Of a DNA stretch of 5,517 nt, positions 1 through 4,497 are shown one piece after another. Every line of letters starts with the position of its first letter. Within the stretch, counting starts at the first letter, position 1. The DNA is taken from contig JANPLH010000160.1 of NCBI GenBank assembly GCA_031426435.1, forward strand, positions 1 to 5,517, given 5' to 3'. The notes beneath the pieces are model-generated. The model made no database searches and was not told the origin of the DNA. It saw only the letters and a list, made by a program, of their open reading frames with translations. This DNA is from UBA6168 sp031426435. Its GTDB lineage: Bacteria > Bacteroidota > Bacteroidia > Chitinophagales > Saprospiraceae. The translations under genes and the position numbers were made by a program.

Positions 1-147
1 GCCAATGCCCACGATGGCGAGCCGCACAGCTTGCAGCGATGGCATTTCCGTTTCGTAGCGTTTTATTTTTTCTCCAAAATTAGCCGAGTCGAGCGGCGTT
101 TCGATGATGCTTTCAATATTGAGTGGGCGCAGCCAGTTTTCGAGCAT
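1..147 (-). CDS. Partial N-terminus of a probable ureohydrolase (arginase/formimidoylglutamase-like)
   Basis: Only the first 49 codons are present; the gene continues past the left edge. The start is the ATG whose complement lies at 145-147. Reading back in frame, a TAA stop occurs six codons upstream, so this is the only good ATG start. The peptide begins MLENWLRPLN, continues with an acidic/polar stretch, and ends in a hydrophobic strand, VRLAIVGIG (residues 41-49). That layout, a 'LxPl-x-lxxi' opening followed by about 35 residues and then a 'xxAivGig' beta strand, resembles the N-terminus of Bacteroidota formimidoylglutamase/arginase-family proteins, which hydrolyse guanidino groups using a dinuclear Mn centre. 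The metal-binding motifs would lie outside the window, so the family call is inferred from a short, weakly diagnostic segment. That a coding region exists here is much more certain than its function. Confidence 0.5.
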   Translation of the reverse strand, partial: MLENWLRPLNIESIIETPLDSANFGEKIKRYETEMPSLQAVRLAIVGIG

Positions 148-205
148 ATACTTGGTGGGATTGAGAAATTAAAAATTAGAAATTGAGAAATTGCTTGCGC
201 AAAAC

Positions 206-231
206 ATGCCCTGTTCAAGTTTCACGGGCAT
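206..231 (-). terminator. Possible weak terminator or leader hairpin
   Basis: ATGCCC (206-211) and GGGCAT (226-231) are perfect inverted arms. The stem extends two more pairs (TG/CA) past a one-base bulge around a nine-base loop. On the minus strand the stem is followed by GTTTTG, so it could weakly terminate transcripts leaving the DUF2721 gene. If the TACATTTG box at 244-251 is a promoter, the same hairpin would lie in the 5' leader of the left-edge gene. The stem is short and the U-tract poor. Confidence 0.3.
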
Positions 232-243
232 ACTTGCTTGGCG

Positions 244-251
244 CAAATGTA
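244..251 (-). promoter_or_regulatory. Candidate -7 box for the left-edge gene
   Basis: The minus strand reads TACATTTG here, an exact match to the Bacteroidota -7 pattern TAnnTTTG. Transcription would start near 237, leaving a leader of about 90 bases before the ATG at 147. There is no convincing -33 TTTG at the usual spacing; the nearest TTG, at 267-269, is only 15 bases away. This makes the call tentative. Confidence 0.4.
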
Positions 252-279
252 GGGAATAACCAATGCCAATTGCCTTCTG

Positions 280-684
280 TCATCCTTCCAACTTCTCATC
301 TTCGAAATTCTTCAGGAGCAAACGAAGTGCTCCCGCCGAAATCCAAATTTCTACCAGGCTGAGGGTCAATGATACCATCATCAGCAAAAGCCCCACGGCA
401 AAGGCCCAGGTGGCAGCCGCCTGTTTTTCCCAAAACAGCAAGAACATGCACAGGAAGCACATGAGGAAGCTGGCGATGCCAAAAGTCTGCATGAGGCGGA
501 TGAGGTTCAGCCGCTTGCGCAGGTGCTCGATTTGCTCCCGCAAAATGGGCTGGTTGTCCTTTTGGTAGCGGTCGTGCAGGTTGCGGATGAGGTTGGCTAT
601 CGCCAAAAACTTGTTGGTATAGGCCAGCAGCAGCAGCGAAATGGCCGGGAACAAAAGGGCGGGAGTGGCAAAGGTCAGTTGCAT
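280..684 (-). CDS. DUF2721 family integral membrane protein
   Basis: This 134-residue protein is of unknown function and matches my recollection of the DUF2721 family. It has three predicted membrane helices, at about residues 5-22, 65-84 and 90-110. Between the first two lies a basic, amphipathic, probably cytoplasmic segment (about 33-62) rich in Arg, Lys and Glu. The opening MQLTFATPALLFPAISLLLL and the 'LRKRLNLIRLMQ' segment leading into helix 2 are characteristic. The start at 684 is chosen over an upstream in-frame ATG at 768 because the family begins right at the hydrophobic helix; the extra 28 residues are polar and would also take up most of the spacer before the divergent receptor gene. 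A TACCTTTA sequence at 707-714 (minus strand) could be its -7 box. The protein ends in an acidic tail. The gene stands alone between a spacer and a divergent gene, so context gives no functional hint. Confidence 0.85.
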   Translation of the reverse strand: MQLTFATPALLFPAISLLLLAYTNKFLAIANLIRNLHDRYQKDNQPILREQIEHLRKRLNLIRLMQTFGIASFLMCFLCMFLLFWEKQAAATWAFAVGLLLMMVSLTLSLVEIWISAGALRLLLKNFEDEKLEG

Positions 685-824
685 GAAATGGGAATGATTG
701 ATGCCATAAAGGTAGGAACCTTCGTCCACCGAATGCCACCCTTCGTCAAAAATCCCTGATTGCCGCAACTATCCACCCGCTTATTTGTCCTTCCGTTTCA
801 TTTTTCACCTGACTCAAAAATTAT
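685..824. other. Divergent intergenic region
   Basis: This 140-base spacer separates the divergently transcribed DUF2721 and beta-barrel receptor genes and must hold both promoters. For the plus strand the best candidate is a TTG at 760-762 with a degenerate CTTATTTG at 780-787, 17 bases apart. It matches the Bacteroidota consensus poorly. The bases just before the ATG at 825 are A/T-rich with no Shine-Dalgarno sequence. No strong hairpin or palindrome was seen. Confidence 0.5.
707..714 (-). promoter_or_regulatory. Weak candidate -7 box for the DUF2721 gene
   Basis: The minus strand reads TACCTTTA, one base off TAnnTTTG, and would give a leader of roughly 15 bases before the start at 684. 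No -33 element sits at a suitable distance. If the box is used, the upstream ATG at 768 would not be transcribed, which supports the shorter protein. Confidence 0.25.
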
Positions 825-3263
825 ATGAAAATCATCAACACCTGTTTAATCGTACTCCTTGGCTACCTCGTTGCGCAAGCGCAAAGCGGTAGCATCAAAG
901 GCCAACTGAGCGACGCCAGCGGTGCTCCCGTGGTGTTCGCCAATGTGGCCTTGTTCAACGCCACTGATAGCCTGCTGCAAAAAGTGGAGACTTCCGACGA
1001 GGCCGGGCAGTTCAACCTGCGCAGCCTAAAGGCGGGCAGCTACTTCCTCACGGCCACTTTCGTCGGCCTAACCGATTTCAAAAAGGAAGGCATTTCGCTC
1101 ATGGACGGGCAAACGCTCGACCTCGGCAGCCTTGCATTCCCTGCGGCGGCGGTGGAACTCGCCACGGCCACTGTCACCACTTCCCGTTCGCTGGTGGAGG
1201 TAAAACCCGACCGCACGGTGTTCAACGTAGAGGGCACCATCAACAGCACAGGCAGCGACGCCCTTTCGTTGCTCCGCAAAGCGCCAAGCGTCAGCGTGGA
1301 CAACAACGACAACGTGAGCCTGCTCGGCAGGGCCGGGGTGCTGCTCTACGTGGACGGCAAGCGCTTGCCACTTACTGGGCAAGACCTCAGCAACTACCTC
1401 CAGAACCTGCCTGCCGACCAGATTGACCGCTTTGACATCATTACCAGCCCCGGTGCCAAGTATGAGGCAGAGGGCAATGCGGGCATTATTGACATCCGCC
1501 TGAAAAGGGACAAAAGCATGGGTGCAAACGGCAGTTTGAGCAGTAATATCAGCCAAGGCCGCCGCCTCCGCAGGAACCTCAGCGGTACCGGCAATTTCAG
1601 GAACAAACTCGTGAACACCTTCGCCTCGGCAGGCATTGGTGACGGCAACGGCATCAACAGCATGAATTTCGACAGCTACCAAAACGGCCTGTTCCTCAGT
1701 GAGACCAACGAGAATCGCCCAGAATGGGACTACTACAACCTGCGCCTCGGCACCGATTTCTTTTTGGGCAAAAAGCATACGGTCGGCTTCCTGGTGAGCG
1801 CCAACCAAGGCAACAACGACAATACCACCGTCAACCGCATCACCATTGCCGAGCAGAACGCTCCAACCGATTTGGATAGCATACTGGTAGCTAAAACCAA
1901 TGCCGATGCCAGCAACTCGCAAATCACTTACAACCTAAATTACCGCTTTGACAATGCCAAAGGCCGCAGCTTGAACATTGACCTCGATTATGGCACTTTC
2001 CGCAATCGAAATGAACGTTACCAGCCCAACCAATACTTTGATAGTGAAGAGGACGAAGTGCTTTCGGAGACCATTACCAGCTTCAATACACCTACGGATA
2101 TTGATATTTACACCGCCAAACTCGACTTCGAGGACGACCTATGGGGTGGCAAACTGGGCCTCGGAACCAAATTCAGCCGGGTAGCTTCCGACAATACTTT
2201 CCTTGTTTTTGACATCGAAAACAACTTGCCCGTGCGCAACGAACGCAGGTCGAACCGCTTCGACTACGATGAAAACGTCTATGCCGGCTACGTGAGCTAC
2301 AATAGGCCGTTGAGCAAAAAACTCAATTTCAGCGGCGGCCTCCGTGCCGAAAAAACCGATGCCACTGGCAACCTGCAAGCCTTCGTGGACTCGCTGCAAG
2401 AAGCGCCTGTGGTGCTTGATTACCTAAGCTGGTTCCCCAGTGCGGGCCTCACTTGGCAGTTGGCCGAAAAACATGCGCTGGCCCTCAACTATGGCCGCCG
2501 CATCAACCGCCCTGACTACAACGTGCTGAACCCGTTCTACAACCAACTCAGCCAGCTTTCCTTTGAAAAAGGCAACCCGAGGCTCCGGCCTGAAATCGTG
2601 AACAATGTGGAACTGGGCTATACTTGGAAGTATATGTACAATTTCAAGCTCGGCTATAGCCTGACCGAAGACCAAATCACCCGCCTCATCGGCCCCGACG
2701 ACAGCGACCCACGGGCCAGCTTTATCAACTGGGATAACCTCGCCACGCAAAAAGTGTGGAGCTTCAGCGTCAGCGCCCCCGTGCAGGTGGCAAAGTGGTG
2801 GAGCGCCTATTTCAGCGGCAACGGTTCCTATACCGACAACCAAGCCGACTATGGTGATGGCAAGGTGGTGGACGTTCAGGCCTTCTCCTATTCCATTTTT
2901 CAGCAGCACACTTTTGACCTGCCTGCTGCCATAAAATTGGAGGTTTCGGGCTGGTACAGCGGCCCCGGCGTATGGGGTGGGGTGTTCAAGTACGACCCCA
3001 GCTATAGCCTCGACCTCGGCGTACAGCGCAAGTTCCTGAAAGACAAACTGAACCTGCGCATCAGTGCCAGCGACATCTTCTATCAGGCTTGGTGGAGTGG
3101 CATTTCCAAGTTTGACGGTATGGTAAGCAAAGGCTCTGGCAAATATGATAGCCGCCGGGTTGCCGTGAGCCTGAGCTACCGATTCGGCAACGACAACGTG
3201 AAATCGAGGCAGCGCCAAACAGGGTTGGAGGAGGAAGGTAGGCGAGTAGGCAGCGGTGGGTGA
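825..3263 (+). CDS. Outer-membrane beta-barrel receptor with N-terminal carboxypeptidase-regulatory-like domain
   Basis: This 812-residue protein is of the TonB-dependent-receptor-like outer-membrane beta-barrel family (PF14905 type). Residues 1-19 form a signal peptide (KIINTCLIVLLGYLVAQA, likely cut after AQA). Residues 23-105 resemble a carboxypeptidase-regulatory-like domain, with GSIKGQLSDASGAPVVFANV and later GSYFLTATFVG. Residues 120-230 look like a plug, including LLRKAPSVSVD, YVDGKRL and an IDRFDIITSPGAKYEAEGNAG segment. The rest is barrel, with the family hallmark YGRRINRPDYNVLNPF, then KGNPRLRPE, and a last strand RRVAVSLSYRFG. About 22 polar, charged residues follow the barrel (TGLEEEGRRV), as is common in this family. 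No SusD partner lies beside it, so it is not a SusC glycan importer by context. The substrate cannot be predicted; no iron, vitamin or sugar gene adjoins it. The reading frame is intact. There is one good ATG, directly before the signal peptide. Confidence 0.92.
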   Translation: MKIINTCLIVLLGYLVAQAQSGSIKGQLSDASGAPVVFANVALFNATDSLLQKVETSDEAGQFNLRSLKAGSYFLTATFVGLTDFKKEGISLMDGQTLDLGSLAFPAAAVELATATVTTSRSLVEVKPDRTVFNVEGTINSTGSDALSLLRKAPSVSVDNNDNVSLLGRAGVLLYVDGKRLPLTGQDLSNYLQNLPADQIDRFDIITSPGAKYEAEGNAGIIDIRLKRDKSMGANGSLSSNISQGRRLRRNLSGTGNFRNKLVNTFASAGIGDGNGINSMNFDSYQNGLFLSETNENRPEWDYYNLRLGTDFFLGKKHTVGFLVSANQGNNDNTTVNRITIAEQNAPTDLDSILVAKTNADASNSQITYNLNYRFDNAKGRSLNIDLDYGTFRNRNERYQPNQYFDSEEDEVLSETITSFNTPTDIDIYTAKLDFEDDLWGGKLGLGTKFSRVASDNTFLVFDIENNLPVRNERRSNRFDYDENVYAGYVSYNRPLSKKLNFSGGLRAEKTDATGNLQAFVDSLQEAPVVLDYLSWFPSAGLTWQLAEKHALALNYGRRINRPDYNVLNPFYNQLSQLSFEKGNPRLRPEIVNNVELGYTWKYMYNFKLGYSLTEDQITRLIGPDDSDPRASFINWDNLATQKVWSFSVSAPVQVAKWWSAYFSGNGSYTDNQADYGDGKVVDVQAFSYSIFQQHTFDLPAAIKLEVSGWYSGPGVWGGVFKYDPSYSLDLGVQRKFLKDKLNLRISASDIFYQAWWSGISKFDGMVSKGSGKYDSRRVAVSLSYRFGNDNVKSRQRQTGLEEEGRRVGSGG

Positions 3264-3316
3264 TGCGTATTTCACAAAAACCGGAGATAGGTGCCAAGCT
3301 TGCTTTTCATGTAAAG

Positions 3317-3343
3317 AAGGTTTTTCAAACTTGAAAAAATCTT
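3317..3343. repeat. A/T-rich inverted repeat upstream of the rpmH promoter
   Basis: TTTTTCAA (3321-3328) and TTGAAAAA (3331-3338) are perfect 8-base inverted arms separated by AC. Four more outer pairs (AAGG with TCTT, one G-T wobble) form if one A is bulged. The element starts 54 bases after the receptor gene's stop and ends eight bases before the rpmH -33 box. It could be a weak terminator for the receptor transcript, an operator, or an upstream A/T element. Confidence 0.45.
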
Positions 3344-3350
3344 TAAAACA

Positions 3351-3383
3351 TTTGGAATTGTCCACCCAAAAAAATTACCTTTG
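3351..3383 (+). promoter_or_regulatory. rpmH promoter (Bacteroidota -33/-7 type)
   Basis: TTTG at 3351-3354 and TACCTTTG at 3376-3383 match the -33 and -7 elements recognised by the primary sigma factor of Bacteroidota, with a 21-base spacer. Transcription would start near 3388-3391, giving a leader of about 45 bases before the ATG at 3435. This is the best promoter in the window, as expected for a highly expressed ribosomal protein gene. Confidence 0.75.
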
Positions 3384-3387
3384 CCGT

Positions 3388-3402
3388 CCCTTAAAAAAAG
3401 GG
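3388..3402 (+). promoter_or_regulatory. Small hairpin at the predicted 5' end of the rpmH mRNA
   Basis: CCCTT (3388-3392) pairs with AAGGG (3398-3402) around a five-A loop, exactly where transcription from the upstream box is expected to begin. Such a structure could protect the 5' end or be a regulatory leader element. The stem is only five pairs and may be chance. Confidence 0.3.
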
Positions 3403-3434
3403 CATCATTTTGAATCCGTAAATTTGACGATACA

Positions 3435-3590
3435 ATGAAAAGGACTTTCCAACCTTCGAGAAGAAAAAGAACGAACAAGCACGGTTTCCGTGAGCGCATG
3501 AGCACCAAGAATGGCCGCAGGGTACTGTCCCGTCGCAGGGCACAGGGCCGCTGGAAACTGACGGTTTCCGATGAAAAACATGTGAAATAA
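3435..3590 (+). CDS. rpmH: 50S ribosomal protein L34
   Basis: This 51-residue, very basic protein is L34 of the large ribosomal subunit. It opens with MKRTFQPSRRKR, followed by HGFRERMSTKNGRRVLSRRRAQGR and a LTVSD ending. This matches the nearly universal L34 pattern, in which MKRTFQPS, the HGFRxRMxTKNGRxVLxxRRxKGR core and the LxVS tail are conserved. It is about five residues longer at the C-terminus than the 46-residue E. coli protein. The start is fixed by the conserved first residues; no Shine-Dalgarno is present, as usual in the phylum. The gene has its own promoter (3351-3383) and a strong terminator (3619-3652), so it appears monocistronic. The common downstream partner rnpA (RNase P protein) is absent; a metallopeptidase gene follows instead. 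The many Arg and Lys residues suit rRNA binding. Confidence 0.97.
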   Translation: MKRTFQPSRRKRTNKHGFRERMSTKNGRRVLSRRRAQGRWKLTVSDEKHVK

Positions 3591-3618
3591 GCATTTTTGC
3601 TTCAACATAATTCGGTGC

Positions 3619-3660
3619 AAAGCCCGGAGCGACTCATCCCGCTCCGGGCTTTGACGTTTT
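3619..3660 (+). terminator. Rho-independent-type terminator after rpmH
   Basis: AAAGCCCGGAGCG (3619-3631) and CGCTCCGGGCTTT (3640-3652) are perfect 13-base inverted arms around an eight-base loop. They begin 28 bases after the rpmH stop. The stem is G/C-rich and is followed by GACGTTTTGTTT, an interrupted but T-rich tail. The hairpin closes the rpmH transcript and separates it from the next gene. Confidence 0.8.
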
Positions 3661-3685
3661 GTTTAAAGGATAAAGCACAAAGTGA

Positions 3686-3721
3686 AAAGGCAAAAATGGG
3701 CAAGCTGCTACTTTTGCCTTT
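3686..3721. repeat. Inverted repeat spanning the -7 box of the metallopeptidase gene
   Basis: AAAGGCAAAA (3686-3695) and TTTTGCCTTT (3712-3721) are perfect 10-base arms with a 16-base spacer. The right arm overlaps the TACTTTTG box at 3709-3716, and the left arm lies where polymerase would sit. This geometry would suit an operator bound by a dimeric regulator. No regulator gene lies nearby. Confidence 0.5.
3709..3716 (+). promoter_or_regulatory. Candidate -7 box for the metallopeptidase gene
   Basis: TACTTTTG matches TAnnTTTG exactly. Transcription would begin near 3722, leaving a leader of about 20 bases before the ATG at 3743. No TTTG or TTG lies at the expected -33 position, so basal activity may be modest. 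The position just after the rpmH terminator fits an independent promoter. Confidence 0.5.
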
Positions 3722-3742
3722 ATACTTTTCCTTGCTGACCCA

Positions 3743-4495
3743 ATGTTCAAAAAAATCAAACCCAAACCAGCGCATGCCTTTATCGAAATAGGGGAGCGCA
3801 GGATTCCCGCCAAAATCTATATCGAACTGCGGCGGGGCGTTCGCTTTTCGCTCGGAAAGGCTGGGGCCATCTGTCGGCTGCCCACGCTGATGCCAGCGGG
3901 CGAAAAGGAGCTGCAGCTCGAACGTTTCAAAGCTTGGGTCACGGAAAAAATTACAGAAAAAGGGCCAGAGGAAAACCACGCACTCGGCAAGACCTACCAG
4001 AACGGCGACCAGTTGCAGGTCGGCCCACGCACCTACGACCTCCAGGTTGACTGGACCGAAAACCGCACCCACGCTGCAAAATTGCACGGTCGAACCATCC
4101 ACCTTCGCCTCACGAAGTCAGACAGCGAGGCCAACCGCACAAAGGCTGTCCGGCAGCTACTGAGTAGGGTGGTGGCACAGGATTTTCAGCCGCACATCGA
4201 GCGGCGGGTCATGGAACTCAACCATCTTTTTTTCAGGAAAGAAATCAAGGGCGTCTCGCTCAAATACAATACTTCCAACTGGGGGAGTTGCTCGCACGTC
4301 GGCAACATCAACCTCAGCACCTGCTTGCTCTTCGCCCCCGATGACGTGGTGGATTACGTCATTATCCATGAGTTGGCGCACTTGCTCGAAATGAACCACT
4401 CGCCCCGCTTCTGGAAGCACGTAGAGGATGCCATGCCGGACTTCAAAGAGAAGAAGAAATGGCTGCGCCAGAACTGGCACGCCTGCAATTTTTAG
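3743..4495 (+). CDS. YgjP-like (DUF45) zinc metallopeptidase
   Basis: This 250-residue protein is of the YgjP/DUF45 family (PF01863), often annotated as M48 or SprT-like metallopeptidase. The catalytic motif HELAH lies at residues 209-213: His209 and His213 should bind zinc and Glu210 should act as the general base. The family's other hallmarks are present: NWGSCS at 179-184 and MNHSPRFW at 217-224, whose His219 is the likely third zinc ligand. The N-terminal half (about 1-120) is the family's beta-rich region, with RFSLGKAG near 34-41. No signal peptide or membrane helix is seen, so it is probably cytoplasmic. Substrates of this family are largely unknown. The ATG at 3743 gives the usual family length and begins just after a candidate -7 box. 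It converges on the PBP4-like gene with only two bases between stops, so no terminator is apparent between them. Confidence 0.92.
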   Translation: MFKKIKPKPAHAFIEIGERRIPAKIYIELRRGVRFSLGKAGAICRLPTLMPAGEKELQLERFKAWVTEKITEKGPEENHALGKTYQNGDQLQVGPRTYDLQVDWTENRTHAAKLHGRTIHLRLTKSDSEANRTKAVRQLLSRVVAQDFQPHIERRVMELNHLFFRKEIKGVSLKYNTSNWGSCSHVGNINLSTCLLFAPDDVVDYVIIHELAHLLEMNHSPRFWKHVEDAMPDFKEKKKWLRQNWHACNF

Positions 4496-4497
4496 CT

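Larger units (their letters stand above)
148..279. other. Intergenic spacer with A/T-rich repeats and small hairpin
   Basis: This 132-base spacer lies between the start of the partial left-edge gene and the stop of the DUF2721 gene, both on the minus strand. It holds an 11-base direct repeat (ATTGAGAAATT at 160-170 and 182-192) in low-complexity A/T sequence. It also has a near-duplicate pair, TTGCTTG(G)CGCAAA, at 191-203 and 234-247, on either side of a small hairpin at 206-231. A minus-strand TACATTTG box lies at 244-251. No open reading frame of note was seen. Confidence 0.6.

Noticed and set aside
263..568. A 101-codon plus-strand frame opposite the DUF2721 gene
   Set aside because: It is antisense to a well-formed membrane protein gene, and its Arg/Ser/Cys-rich translation has no family resemblance.
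1068..1922. A 284-codon open frame on the minus strand inside the receptor gene
   Set aside because: It lies wholly antisense to an intact gene with a clear signal peptide and family motifs. Its translation is Ala/Val/Glu-rich with no recognisable domain, as expected from the reverse of GC-rich codons.
2424..3365. A 313-codon open frame on the minus strand across the receptor's 3' half
   Set aside because: It mirrors codon bias of the sense gene. It has no family motif, signal peptide or promoter, and it runs into the rpmH promoter region.
3696..3791. A short plus-strand frame beginning MGKLLLLPLYFSLLTQC, resembling a lipoprotein signal
   Set aside because: It overlaps the start of the YgjP-like gene in another frame, and its ATG lies upstream of the predicted transcription start. 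Gln before the Cys does not fit a lipobox. It has only 31 codons.
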